Assembly: GCA_963658575.1 (NCBI GenBank)
Contig: CAVKQB010000029.1
Coordinates: 1-24,829, forward strand
Length of the DNA stretch: 24,829 nt
From: W0P28-013 sp963658575
Lineage (GTDB): Bacteria > Bacteroidota > Bacteroidia > Bacteroidales > Paludibacteraceae
Direction: 5' to 3'
How positions within the stretch are numbered: the first letter of the stretch is position 1; each line of letters starts with the position of its first letter. The position numbers were made by a program, and so were the translations under genes. The notes under the pieces were generated by a model that was given only the letters and a program-made list of their open reading frames with translations, had not been told where the DNA came from and did not search any database. Positions 1 to 7,441 of this stretch are shown here, one piece after another.

Positions 1-86
1 TAACCAAATAACCAAATAACCAAATAACCAAATAACCAAATAACCAAATAACCAAATAACCAAATAACCAAATAACCAAATAACCA
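1..86. repeat. Tandem octanucleotide repeat (TAACCAAA)n, cut by window edge
   Basis: About 10.75 perfect head-to-tail copies of TAACCAAA run from the first base to position 86, where the array breaks into AG-rich sequence. It has no spacers, so it is not a CRISPR array. Shorter pieces of the same octamer recur in other gaps (near 5235, 15593, 17468, 18431 and 24597), so this is the longest member of a dispersed family. Its left end lies outside the window. Perfect long arrays of this kind are prone to slippage and to assembly errors. Confidence 0.95.
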
Positions 87-108
87 GAAACTTAGAAACA
101 ATTAGAAA

Positions 109-121
109 CGTGCGCAGCACG
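109..121. repeat. Small palindrome CGTGC-GCA-GCACG
   Basis: A perfect 5-bp inverted repeat with a 3-base loop sits in the AT-rich leader upstream of yicC. A near copy (CGTGC-GAA-GCACG) occurs at 17454-17466, also within AT-rich octad repeats, and a degenerate relative lies near 24679. The rest of 87-191 is AT-rich octad-like sequence (TCAAATTT units) with no recognisable TAnnTTTG promoter. Confidence 0.5.
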
Positions 122-191
122 AGAAACAATCTTCAAATTTTCAAATTTTCAAATAATCCAATCCACAGAAACAATTAGAAACCAAATAATC

Positions 192-1064
192 ATGTTACTT
201 TCAATGACTGGCTACGGCAAGGCGACTTGCGAATATGCCAACAAAAAAATCACCGTCGAGGTGAAATCGCTCAACAGCAAACAGATGGACATCAACACGC
301 GCATTGCGGCCGTCTATCGCGAAAAGGAGTTGGAAATCAGGAACTTGATAACGCAACAATTGGAACGCGGCAAAGTGGATTTCGTGCTTTCGGTCGAAGA
401 AAATGGCACCGCTGGCACGCTCATCAACCAAGCCGTGGTGGCCGACTACTACCGCCAAATGCTGGCGATAGCCGAGCAACTGCAAATTCCGATGCCCGAA
501 AACAGTTTCGACACCATCATGCGGCTGCCCGACGCGCTGAAAACCGACAACGACGCCATCGCCGACGACGAGTGGGCAGCGGTGCGCAAAACCGTGCTGG
601 CCGCGTTGGCGCAACTCACCGAATTTCGCACACAAGAGGGGCGCGCGCTGCAAACCATGTTCGCACAAAAAATCGACCACATAGGCGCGCTTTTGGCCGA
701 AGTGGAGCCTTACGAAAAAGTGCGGATTGCAAAAATCCGCACTCACATCGAAGATGCGCTGAACGACCTGGGCGATAAAATTGCCGTCGATCGCAACCGT
801 TTCGAGCAGGAACTCATCTACTACATCGAAAAACTCGACGTGAACGAAGAAAAAGTGCGGCTGCGCAACCATCTGAAATACTTTACAGAGACGATGGAAG
901 GCGAACACGCCGCCGGCAAAAAACTCGGTTTCATCGCTCAAGAGATGGGGCGCGAAATCAACACGCTCGGCTCCAAATCGAACCAAAGCGAAATGCAAAT
1001 CATCGTCGTCAAGATGAAGGACGAGTTGGAACAAATCAAGGAACAAGTGCTCAATGTGCTGTAA
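192..1064 (+). CDS. yicC: YicC family endoribonuclease
   Basis: This 290-residue protein matches the YicC family in length and in its N-terminal signature MLLSMTGYGKA. The C-terminal half (roughly residues 205-290) carries the charged, helical DUF1732-type region, with a segment rich in E, K and R, then GKKLGFIAQEMGREINTLGSK and a terminal VKMKDELEQIKEQVLNVL helix. Family members are described as Mn-dependent endoribonucleases that act on RNA, including small RNAs, in the cytoplasm. The gene lies 11 bp upstream of gmk; yicC-gmk adjacency is common across bacteria and supports one transcript. The ATG at 192 opens exactly at the conserved family start. No TAnnTTTG motif is visible upstream, so the promoter may lie inside or before the repeat. 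The family call is firm; the enzymatic role comes from homologs. Confidence 0.95.
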   Translation: MLLSMTGYGKATCEYANKKITVEVKSLNSKQMDINTRIAAVYREKELEIRNLITQQLERGKVDFVLSVEENGTAGTLINQAVVADYYRQMLAIAEQLQIPMPENSFDTIMRLPDALKTDNDAIADDEWAAVRKTVLAALAQLTEFRTQEGRALQTMFAQKIDHIGALLAEVEPYEKVRIAKIRTHIEDALNDLGDKIAVDRNRFEQELIYYIEKLDVNEEKVRLRNHLKYFTETMEGEHAAGKKLGFIAQEMGREINTLGSKSNQSEMQIIVVKMKDELEQIKEQVLNVL

Positions 1065-1075
1065 AACAGAATGTT

Positions 1076-1645
1076 ATGAAAGGTAAAATCGTCATTTTCT
1101 CGGCACCGTCGGGCAGCGGCAAAAGCACGTTGGTGCATTATCTCATCGAACATTGCCACACGCAGTTTGCCTTTTCGGTGTCGGCCACAAGCCGTGCGCC
1201 GCGCGGCCAAGAGCGCGACGGCGTGGACTATTTTTTCATCTCGTCCGACGAATTTCGGCGGAAAATAGCCGAAAACGCCTTTGTGGAGTACGAAGAGGTG
1301 TACGACAACTGCTTTTACGGCACGTTGCGCAGCGAGGTGGACAGCAAACTCGCCACTGGCGCCACCATGCTGTTCGATGTCGATGTGAAAGGCGGCCTCA
1401 ACATCAAGCGGCAATACGGCGAGCAGGCGTTGGCCATTTTTGTGCAGCCGCCGTCGATCGACGAACTGCGCCGCCGCCTTGTGAGCCGCGCCACCGATTC
1501 GCCCGAAATGATAGAAAAACGCATCGACAAAGCCGAATGGGAACTGCAATTTGCCCCGCAATTCGACCAAATAATCGTGAACGACGACCTCGACAAAGCC
1601 AAAGCGCAAGTGCTGAAAATCGTTTCGGAGTTTTTGAAGAGTTAA
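1076..1645 (+). CDS. gmk: Guanylate kinase
   Basis: Guanylate kinase phosphorylates GMP to GDP with ATP, an essential cytoplasmic step of guanine nucleotide supply. The 189-residue protein has the expected length. The P-loop APSGSGKST lies at residues 10-18. The GMP-binding segment SATSRAPRGQERDGVDYFF follows at about 36-54, and the region FVEYEEVYDNCFYGT at 69-83 is the usual E-Y-x-x-YGT element, with Cys-Phe in place of the more common Asn-Tyr. DVDVKGGLNIK at 101-111 matches the conserved D-x-D-x-x-G strand. The ATG at 1076 lies 11 bp after yicC, so the two are probably cotranscribed. In many Bacteroidota nadD follows gmk; here a CotH-like gene takes that place. Confidence 0.97.
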   Translation: MKGKIVIFSAPSGSGKSTLVHYLIEHCHTQFAFSVSATSRAPRGQERDGVDYFFISSDEFRRKIAENAFVEYEEVYDNCFYGTLRSEVDSKLATGATMLFDVDVKGGLNIKRQYGEQALAIFVQPPSIDELRRRLVSRATDSPEMIEKRIDKAEWELQFAPQFDQIIVNDDLDKAKAQVLKIVSEFLKS

Positions 1646-1680
1646 GAAAATTTCAAATTTCAGGTAATTATGTAATTAGA

Positions 1681-1714
1681 AAGTCTTGCGACTTGCTACT
1701 CATATCTTGCGACT
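1681..1714 (-). repeat. Heptad repeat fragment (NNNCAAG type), reverse orientation
   Basis: Read on the minus strand this is a run of 7-base units of the kind TCGCAAG, ATATGAG, TAGCAAG, TCGCAAG, the same vocabulary seen in plus orientation at 17345, 18260, 19480 and 24355. It fills most of the 73-bp gap between gmk and the CotH-like gene. On the plus strand it also forms a small hairpin, AAGTC-TTGC-GACTT (1681-1694), with no T-run behind it. Confidence 0.7.
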
Positions 1715-1718
1715 AAAA

Positions 1719-3569
1719 ATGAAAAAAATCGCCGTTTTTATTGCTATCTTTTTGAGTGTTGGCACGGTTTGCAGTGCGCTCGACATTCCATGTGGCACGT
1801 TCTACTTCGACAATTCGCTGACGCAATACACGCACGTGAAATTTGTGTATGGCAGCGACAGTCGCGCCGAAACGTACGTGTGTAGCATGACGTTGGACGA
1901 GGAAATGCGCTGGAAAATCACGTTCGACAGCAGCCAGCCCGACTTTTATCGTTACACCTTTGCCGAAACATCGTTGCCCGACGGGCGCATCGATTCGACA
2001 TTTTCCGTAGTCAAGGAACACATCAGCAAAACGCTCGCCGAAAACCGCACCGCCACAACCGATGCCGCCATAATGGCTGGCTACATATTTGTCCCGTCGA
2101 GTGGCGACAATTGGGCGCAAGGCACGTGGCAATTTCTCGTTCCAAGCGACGTAACCTATTCCGGCACATTGCCCGTGCTTTTTGTCGATACCGACGACGG
2201 CACGCCCATCACGTCGAAAGAGGTCTATCTGTCGGGCAAATACTATCTCGACAATCTCGGACTTGCCGGCTACACATCGATTGGGACGAGTGACGCACCA
2301 CTGACGCTCGAAATTCGCGGGCGCGGCAACTACACTTGGAGCGGTTTCGACAAAAAGCCTTATCGCCTGAAACTTGCCGACAAGCAGCCGTTGTTGGGCA
2401 TGACAGCGAACCGGCACTTTGCGCTCTTGGCGCATGCCGACGACGATTTGGCTTTCTTGCGCAATACGGTCGGATTTGAATTGAGCCGTCGGCTTGGATT
2501 GGCTTGGACACCCACGCAGCAACCCGTAGAATTGGTGCTGAACGGCGACTATGTGGGGCTCTATCTGCTCACGGAAAATATCCGTGTCGCCAAAAGTCGC
2601 GTGAACATCGAGGAGCAGGCCAACCGCGCCACCGATGCCGCAGAGATAACCGGCGGCTGGCTTGTGGAAATTGACAATTACGACTCCGACCCGCACATCA
2701 CCATCACCGAGGGGAACGGCGAAAGTATCTATTTCACCTACAAATCGCCCGATACGCTTTCGGCCGCACAAGCCAACTACCTCACGGAGCAAGTTACCGC
2801 CATGGATGCCGCCATCTACGCCAGAAACAAAAACTCGATCGATTGGGAGCGGTTCATCGACCTCGATGTGCTGGCGCGGTTCTACATCGTGCAAGAGGTG
2901 ATGGACAATGCCGAATCGTTTCACGGCAGTTGCTACCTGTACAAGCGGCGCGGCGACAACGAAAAATGGACGTTTGGCCCCGTTTGGGACTTTGGCAACG
3001 CCTACCATCGCGCTTATGGGGTGGACGAAAATCGGTTTATCTACGACATGCCGCCATTCGGGCAAACATGGATTGGCGAGATAGCTCAATATCCACGTTT
3101 TCAGGCGAAAGTGCGCGAAATTTGGAAACAATTCAGAGCCAACGACTTCGCCTCGCTATACACGTTTATCGACGATTTTTGCGATCGGATAGCCGCCGCT
3201 GCGCAAAACGATTACGCCCGTTGGCCACAGTATGGCAACGCCGACATCGCCCAGCAGAAAGCCATTTTTCTCGACAATCTGCGGAAACGCACGGCTTGGC
3301 TGGTAGAGCAGTGGGGCGATGCAACTGCGCTGCCGCACATCGACAGCGATGCGCAGCCAATTGTCTATTCGTCGGCCAAAGAACGCATACAGATTGTGGC
3401 GGAGCAGCCGATGGCTCGTGTCGAAATCTACAACATGGTAGGGCAGTGCGTTGCACAAGGTTGCAGCCTGTCGACCGAAACCGAAATGGCGTGTCCGTCG
3501 GGTTTGCACATTGTGCGCATCACCAGCGATGGCGGGCAGTCGTTCACGCAAAAAGTTCTTGTAAAATAG
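1719..3569 (+). CDS. Secreted CotH-kinase family protein with T9SS-type C-terminal domain
   Basis: The 616-residue protein starts with a signal peptide (MKKIAVFIAIFLSVGTVCSA). A CotH-kinase-like domain spans roughly residues 195-430: an RGRGNYTW segment (200-207), KKPYRLKL (212-219), the LLAHADDDLAFLRN region (237-250), VELVLNGDYVGLYLLTE (270-286) and GPVWDFGNAYH (420-430), whose Asp corresponds to the usual WDF metal-site motif. CotH proteins are atypical protein kinases of spore coats; the substrate in Bacteroidota is unknown. The last ~65 residues (IQIVAEQPMARVEIYNMVGQ up to ITSDGGQSFTQKVLVK) look like a type A T9SS sorting domain, so the protein is probably carried across the outer membrane by the SprA system encoded downstream. 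I prefer the ATG at 1719 over an upstream TTG at 1686 because it opens the signal peptide. aroK begins 4 bp after its stop. Confidence 0.85.
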   Translation: MKKIAVFIAIFLSVGTVCSALDIPCGTFYFDNSLTQYTHVKFVYGSDSRAETYVCSMTLDEEMRWKITFDSSQPDFYRYTFAETSLPDGRIDSTFSVVKEHISKTLAENRTATTDAAIMAGYIFVPSSGDNWAQGTWQFLVPSDVTYSGTLPVLFVDTDDGTPITSKEVYLSGKYYLDNLGLAGYTSIGTSDAPLTLEIRGRGNYTWSGFDKKPYRLKLADKQPLLGMTANRHFALLAHADDDLAFLRNTVGFELSRRLGLAWTPTQQPVELVLNGDYVGLYLLTENIRVAKSRVNIEEQANRATDAAEITGGWLVEIDNYDSDPHITITEGNGESIYFTYKSPDTLSAAQANYLTEQVTAMDAAIYARNKNSIDWERFIDLDVLARFYIVQEVMDNAESFHGSCYLYKRRGDNEKWTFGPVWDFGNAYHRAYGVDENRFIYDMPPFGQTWIGEIAQYPRFQAKVREIWKQFRANDFASLYTFIDDFCDRIAAAAQNDYARWPQYGNADIAQQKAIFLDNLRKRTAWLVEQWGDATALPHIDSDAQPIVYSSAKERIQIVAEQPMARVEIYNMVGQCVAQGCSLSTETEMACPSGLHIVRITSDGGQSFTQKVLVK

Positions 3570-3573
3570 ACCG

Positions 3574-4095
3574 ATGACCGAACGGATTTTCTTGATAGGC
3601 TTCATGGGAAGCGGCAAAAGCACCATCGGCGAACGGTTGGCGCAGCGCATCGGTTGGCAGTTTGTCGATACCGACAGACTCATCGAAACGACGTGTGCCA
3701 CGACCATCTCGCAGATTTTTGCGCAACAAGGCGAAAACGCTTTTCGCGCCATCGAACGCGCGGTGCTCGCCGAACTGCTGCAACGCCGCCACATAGTAGT
3801 GGCCACGGGCGGCGGCTTGGCCTGCCAAGCCGACAATATGGCGCAAATGAACGCTGCCGGCACAACCATTTACCTGAAAACGCCCGCCGAAACGCTGTTC
3901 GCCCGCCTGAAAAACCAGCGCAACGAACGGCCGCTGCTCGTCGGAAAAGACGACGACACACTGCGTGCCTACATCGCCGACACGTTGCAGCAACGCGAAG
4001 CGTTTTACAGCCAAGCACAACTGACCGTGGCAACCGCCGATGCCTATCCGCAAAAGCGTATCGATTTGATAATCAATTATTTACAACGGAAATAA
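3574..4095 (+). CDS. aroK: Shikimate kinase
   Basis: Shikimate kinase converts shikimate and ATP to shikimate 3-phosphate, the fifth step of the chorismate pathway, in the cytoplasm. The 173-residue protein has the normal length. It shows the Walker A loop GFMGSGKST (residues 9-17), the D32-x-D34 pair that binds Mg and shikimate (FVDTDR), R58 in AFRAIE, the Walker-B-like ATGGG at 77-81, and the lid arginine in NERPLL (R119). It begins 4 bp after the CotH-like gene and ends 13 bp before the SRPBCC gene, so the three probably form one transcript. It is a stand-alone enzyme, not fused to other aro functions. Confidence 0.97.
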   Translation: MTERIFLIGFMGSGKSTIGERLAQRIGWQFVDTDRLIETTCATTISQIFAQQGENAFRAIERAVLAELLQRRHIVVATGGGLACQADNMAQMNAAGTTIYLKTPAETLFARLKNQRNERPLLVGKDDDTLRAYIADTLQQREAFYSQAQLTVATADAYPQKRIDLIINYLQRK

Positions 4096-4108
4096 AAACC
4101 GCAAAACT

Positions 4109-4516
4109 ATGGAAACCTACGAAAGCAACGTACATAAACTGCATGGTTCGCAAGCCGATGCCTACGCCAAACTGGCCGACCTGCGCAACCTCGAACTGCT
4201 GAAAAGTAGCATGCCGCAAGACAAAGTGAAAAATTTTGTCTGCGACCAAGACAGTTGCTCCTTCTCTATCGACCCGATGGGAAGCGTAACGCTGCGCATT
4301 GTCGAGCGCGAGCCGGCGAAAACCATCAAATTTGGTGCCGACAACCTGCCGATTGCCTTCAACGCGTGGATTCAACTGAAAGAAAATTCGCTTGGCGAAA
4401 CGCTGCTGAAAATTACGCTGAAAGCCGATTTGCCCTTCATGATCAAAACCATGCTCGGCGGCAAACTGCAAAATGGCGTGGAACAAATCGCGGACGTCAT
4501 CGCCAAAGTGCTGTAA
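4109..4516 (+). CDS. SRPBCC (START-like) superfamily protein
   Basis: This 135-residue soluble protein has no signal peptide. It resembles small SRPBCC/START-like proteins of Bacteroidota: an N-terminal strand (ESNVHKLHG), a helix (DAYAKLADLRNLELLKSSM), a series of alternating strands (SCSFSIDPMGSVTLRIVERE; KTIKFGADN; FNAWIQLKEN; ETLLKITLKAD) and a long C-terminal helix (MLGGKLQNGVEQIADVIAKVL) that would cover the ligand cavity. The ligand and role are unknown. It is the last gene of the rightward run, 13 bp behind aroK, and is followed by a hairpin and the convergent panD. The fold call rests on pattern and length; I cannot name a specific function. Confidence 0.75.
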   Translation: METYESNVHKLHGSQADAYAKLADLRNLELLKSSMPQDKVKNFVCDQDSCSFSIDPMGSVTLRIVEREPAKTIKFGADNLPIAFNAWIQLKENSLGETLLKITLKADLPFMIKTMLGGKLQNGVEQIADVIAKVL

Positions 4517-4524
4517 GACAAAAA

Positions 4525-4551
4525 GTTGGGGATTCCACCGAATAACCCAAC
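4525..4551 (-). terminator. Possible intrinsic terminator between convergent SRPBCC gene and panD
   Basis: The arms GTTGGG (4525-4530) and CCCAAC (4546-4551) enclose a second small stem ATTC-CACC-GAAT. A-runs lie on both sides (AAAAA before, AAAAAAA after), so on the minus strand the stem is followed by TTTTT, which suits termination of panD about 100 bp downstream of its stop. The stem is short and has an internal loop, so support is moderate. The remaining sequence to 4649 contains further GCAC/GTGC and AACGTT self-complementary pieces that could fold. Confidence 0.4.
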
Positions 4552-4649
4552 AAAAAAATGCGTCTGCAATTCTGAAAACCATCAGAAATTTGCAACGCAA
4601 GAATGCACGCAGTGCCGAAAAACGTTGAACGTTTGCGCTGCGGAGTGCG

Positions 4650-5000
4650 TTATTTCGCCAAGCGGTTGTTTTCGTCGGGGAAGACGATGTGCGGTTTGAA
4701 CGTGCGCGCCTCGTCCTGCTCCAGCCACGTGTAGGCCATGATGATGACCACGTCGCCAACGCTCACCAAGTGCGCCGCCGCGCCGTTCAGGCAGATGACG
4801 CCAGAGCCGCGTTCGCCTTTGATGACGTAGGTTTCGAAGCGTTGGCCGTTGTTGTTGTCGACAATTTGCACCCGTTCGTTGGCTATGATGTTGGCCGCGT
4901 CCATCAGATCCTCGTCGATGGTGATGCTACCGATGTAGTCGAGGCACGATTCGGTTACCCTGACGCGGTGTATTTTCGATTTCAAAAGGTTTACCAACAT
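4650..5000 (-). CDS. panD: Aspartate 1-decarboxylase proenzyme
   Basis: PanD decarboxylates L-aspartate to beta-alanine for pantothenate and CoA synthesis. The 116-residue proenzyme is full length. The self-cleavage site is present as Gly24-Ser25 in DYIGSITID, where Ser25 becomes the pyruvoyl group. Lys9, Arg54 and Tyr58 (RFETY), needed for substrate binding and catalysis in the family, are all at their usual positions, and the C-terminal strand VGDVVIIMAYTWLEQDEA is typical. The ATG at 5000 opens the conserved MLVNLLKSKIHR start. No panC lies next to it, and no TAnnTTTG promoter is evident upstream, where the gap consists of heptad repeats. It converges on the SRPBCC gene. Confidence 0.97.
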   Translation of the reverse strand: MLVNLLKSKIHRVRVTESCLDYIGSITIDEDLMDAANIIANERVQIVDNNNGQRFETYVIKGERGSGVICLNGAAAHLVSVGDVVIIMAYTWLEQDEARTFKPHIVFPDENNRLAK

Positions 5001-5010
5001 TTTTCTTTGG

Positions 5011-5150
5011 AATTAGGAGTTAGGAGCGTTTTTAATTGATAATTGATAATTGACAATTAGTAGCAAGAGAAAGGTGAGAGGTTATAGGTTATAGGTTATA
5101 GGTTATAGGTGAGAGGTGAGAGAGTAAGGAACATAGAACAAAGAGCAAAG
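5011..5150. repeat. Composite heptad repeat array
   Basis: Almost the whole stretch can be read in 7-base steps: AATTAGG, AGTTAGG, then AATTGAT x2, AATTGAC, then TAGCAAG, AGAAAGG, TGAGAGG, four TTATAGG units, TGAGAGG, TGAGAGA and finally AACATAGAACAAAGAGCAAAG. The same unit types occur in the same order at 15499-15558 and 24355-24503. The array lies between the start of panD and the stop of pheS. No open reading frame or RNA gene is recognisable in it. Confidence 0.85.
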
Positions 5151-5224
5151 ACTTTTTAATTAGTCAATTATCTAATTTCCAATTATTTAATCAATCTCAG
5201 ATTGTCGGTAACCGAAACGCCTTA

Positions 5225-5359
5225 ATACTCAAATCACCAAATAACCAAATCCACAAATCAACAGAAACAAAAATACGCCGCCAACGGACGTGGCACGCCG
5301 CGTCCCTACTTTCCACTTTCTAACTTTATAAACTTTCACACTTTCACACTTTCTCACTA
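5225..5359. repeat. Octad repeats and a dispersed GC-rich palindrome behind pheS
   Basis: This gap begins with ACCAAATA/CCACAAAT octads, then a GC-rich 34-bp unit at 5276-5309 that recurs at 20180-20213 with only three differences, then ACTTTCAC-type octads that run up to the pheS stop. The 34-mer contains a GGACGYGG...CCRCGTCC inverted repeat around CACG. Between 5151 and 5224 only AT-rich sequence is seen. No terminator with a clean T-run for pheS is visible, so the palindrome at 5287-5305 might serve. Confidence 0.75.
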
Positions 5360-6391
5360 TCATTGGAATTGCTGCAGGAAGCGCACGTCGTTTTCGGAGA
5401 ACATGCGCAGGTCTTTGACGCGGTATTTCAGGTTGGCGATGCGTTCGATGCCCATGCCGAATGCGTATCCGGTGTAGATTTTCGGATCGATGCCGCACGC
5501 TTCGAGCACGTTGGGGTCGACCATGCCGCAGCCCAAAATTTCGACCCAGCCCGTGTGTTTGCAGAACGAGCAGCCTTGGCCGCCGCAAATGTTGCACGAG
5601 ATGTCCATCTCTGCGCTCGGTTCGGTGAAGGGGAAATACGATGGGCGCAGGCGAATTTGCGTCTCTTCGCCAAACATCTCTTTGGCAAAGTAGAGCAGTG
5701 CCTGTTTCAGGTCGGCGAACGATACGTTTTTGTCGATATACAGCCCTTCGACCTGATGGAAAAAGCAGTGTGCGCGTGCCGAGATGGCTTCGTTGCGGTA
5801 GACGCGGCCGGGGCAGAGCACACGGATTGGCGGCTGTTGCGATGTCATCACGCGGGTTTGCACGCTCGATGTGTGCGAACGCAGTAGCACGTCGGTGGGT
5901 TTTTGCACGCCAATCTCTTTTTCGACGAAAAATGTGTCCTGCATGTCGCGTGCTGGGTGTTCGGGCGCAAAGTTGAGTAGGCCGTACACATGTTTGTCGT
6001 CCTCGATTTCGGGGCCTTCGGCCACGGTGAATCCGATGCGCGAGAAGATGTCGATAATCTCTTCTTTGACCAGCGACAGCGGGTGGCGTGTGCCGAGCGC
6101 GATGGGGTCGGCCGTGCGCGTCAGGTCGGTCTGCTCGGCCTTTTGGCGATTTTCGTTCAGCGTGGCTTTCAGTTCGTTGAGTTTCTCTTGTGCCTTGTCG
6201 CGTAGTTGGTTGAGCAGTTGCCCTATTTCGCGTTTCTCGTCGTTGGGCACGTCGCGAAATTCGTTGAACAGCGCGGGTATTTGTCCTTTTTTGCTGAGAT
6301 ACTGTATGCGTAGGGCTTCCAGTTCGTCCTGCGACTTGGCCGAGAGTGCGTTGAGCGATTCGGCTATCTGTGCAATTTTCTCTTTTAGCAT
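5360..6391 (-). CDS. pheS: Phenylalanine--tRNA ligase alpha subunit
   Basis: PheS is the catalytic subunit of the alpha2beta2 class II synthetase that charges tRNA-Phe in the cytoplasm. The 343 residues match the family. An N-terminal coiled coil (about 1-90) binds tRNA. The HPARDMQDTFF segment is at 145-155, motif 2 is near RVYRNEAISARAHCFFHQVE (197-216), the phenylalanine-pocket segment FTEPSAEMD is at 255-263, and motif 3 GYAFGMGIER is at 308-317. A Cys tetrad (C266, C269, C274, C277) forms a zinc-ribbon-like insertion seen in many but not all bacterial PheS proteins. It starts 28 bp after the Crp/Fnr gene, so it is probably expressed from that promoter. pheT is not in the window. Confidence 0.97.
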   Translation of the reverse strand: MLKEKIAQIAESLNALSAKSQDELEALRIQYLSKKGQIPALFNEFRDVPNDEKREIGQLLNQLRDKAQEKLNELKATLNENRQKAEQTDLTRTADPIALGTRHPLSLVKEEIIDIFSRIGFTVAEGPEIEDDKHVYGLLNFAPEHPARDMQDTFFVEKEIGVQKPTDVLLRSHTSSVQTRVMTSQQPPIRVLCPGRVYRNEAISARAHCFFHQVEGLYIDKNVSFADLKQALLYFAKEMFGEETQIRLRPSYFPFTEPSAEMDISCNICGGQGCSFCKHTGWVEILGCGMVDPNVLEACGIDPKIYTGYAFGMGIERIANLKYRVKDLRMFSENDVRFLQQFQ

Positions 6392-6419
6392 TGTATTTTC
6401 TGTTTTTTTTGATTTCTTT

Positions 6420-7121
6420 TTAACCCATTTTGCTGATTTTTTGCAGCGCCTCTTCGTCGACGATGGTGATGTATCGCCCTTTGAGTTCGATGATGCCTTC
6501 GTTGACGAAACTCGACAGCGTGCGTATGGCGTTGGCGGTGGTCATGTTCGAGTAGTTGGCGAGGTCTTCGCGCGACAGGCGGCAGTTGAGCGTGTGGTTG
6601 TGGCTGTCGCAGCCGTAGTTGTCGCGCAGCACGATAATCGATTCGGCCAAGCGTCCGCGGATGTGTTTTTGCGTGAGGCTCACGATGCGCGCATCGTCGA
6701 GGCAGAGTTCTTTGGCCATGGCGCGCACAAAGTGTATGGCAAGTTTGTTGTTGGCCTGCACTATCTGTCTCATCACCGACACCGGCACGAGATAGGCTTC
6801 GGTGTTTTCGATGGCGGCAGCGGTGGTGGTGTAGGGCGTTTGCGCGAATGCGGCGCCGTAGCCGAAGTTTTCGGTGCGTTTTACGAAGCGCACTATCTGG
6901 CTTCGTCCGCCGATGCCGTTGCTGTAGATTTTCACGCAGCCGCTGATGATGCATATCATGTAGTGCGGAATGTCGCCCATGCGGTAGATGACATCGCCCT
7001 TGCGATAACGCCGCATGCGTGTATTTTCGCGCAGATACATGCGCTCTTCGGGCGTTATCACTTCCCACATCGGGTTCAGCTGGTCGATGGGTATGATGTT
7101 TTTGTCGGTCGTTTGTACCAT
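6420..7121 (-). CDS. Crp/Fnr family transcriptional regulator
   Basis: The protein has 233 residues from the start I chose. It has an N-terminal cyclic-nucleotide-binding-type beta roll (about 20-125, with YRKGDVIYRMGD at 39-50 and IISGCVKIY at 58-66), a long dimer helix (about 128-150) and a C-terminal winged helix (RLSREDLANYSNMTTANAIRTL, about 181-202, as recognition region). It lacks the N-terminal cysteine cluster of oxygen-sensing Fnr, and the effector is unknown. I prefer the ATG at 7121 over an upstream ATG at 7178: an AGGAG ribosome site lies just before 7121, and a TAnnTTTG promoter element at 7183-7190 would put the 7178 codon at the transcription start. pheS follows after 28 bp. 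Confidence 0.93.
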   Translation of the reverse strand: MVQTTDKNIIPIDQLNPMWEVITPEERMYLRENTRMRRYRKGDVIYRMGDIPHYMICIISGCVKIYSNGIGGRSQIVRFVKRTENFGYGAAFAQTPYTTTAAAIENTEAYLVPVSVMRQIVQANNKLAIHFVRAMAKELCLDDARIVSLTQKHIRGRLAESIIVLRDNYGCDSHNHTLNCRLSREDLANYSNMTTANAIRTLSSFVNEGIIELKGRYITIVDEEALQKISKMG

Positions 7122-7182
7122 GTTTTCTCCTTTTATTGGCCTCAAATGCTTTTGTTGCGCTTGGCTACTTGAAAACAATTTG

Positions 7183-7190
7183 CAAAGGTA
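7183..7190 (-). promoter_or_regulatory. Bacteroidota -7 promoter element (TACCTTTG) for crp-pheS
   Basis: On the minus strand TACCTTTG matches the TAnnTTTG consensus of the primary sigma factor of Bacteroidota exactly. It would start transcription near 7176, giving a leader of about 55 bases to the ATG at 7121. No good TTTG -33 box is found at the usual 19-21 base spacing; an A-rich tract fills the spacer instead. Confidence 0.65.
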
Positions 7191-7441
7191 CTCTTTTTTT
7201 TGATACGAATGCGTTTGTTCGATAAAAATGTATGTTTTTCAGCATATTTTTTTGCGTCTGCGTGCGATATTTGCTCTTTATTGCGCTGATAATCAGACGA
7301 TAAGCCGCCGCAAAACGGTCAAGGGCAATCGGTGCACTAAAAATAAAGCCATGCGCCACACAATAAACGCCCGCCCGCCGCCGTTTTATATTGTACGCGT
7401 GCGCGCTAGTGCGACGCTCGAAACTTCACAAAAATCGATTT
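7191..7441. other. Divergent intergenic region between crp and ruvA
   Basis: About 250 bp of moderately AT-rich DNA between divergent genes. No repeat units of the kinds found elsewhere in the window, no strong hairpin and no plausible small gene were seen. TATATTG near 7387 is a weak candidate -7 element for ruvA. Confidence 0.4.

Noticed and set aside
1..86. CRISPR-like array at the left edge
   Set aside because: The units are 8 bp with no spacers and no cas genes nearby; it is a simple tandem repeat.
1681..1694. Terminator for gmk
   Set aside because: The AAGTC/GACTT hairpin has a weak 5-bp stem and no T-run, and is explained by the heptad repeat.
5871..7172. 433-codon plus-strand open frame opposite pheS and the Crp/Fnr gene
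   Set aside because: It is antisense to two clear genes, and its product is a low-complexity Ser/Val/Phe-rich shadow.
7122..7178. Longer Crp/Fnr protein starting at 7178
   Set aside because: Its first codons abut the -7 promoter element and have no ribosome site, whereas 7121 has AGGAG at good spacing.
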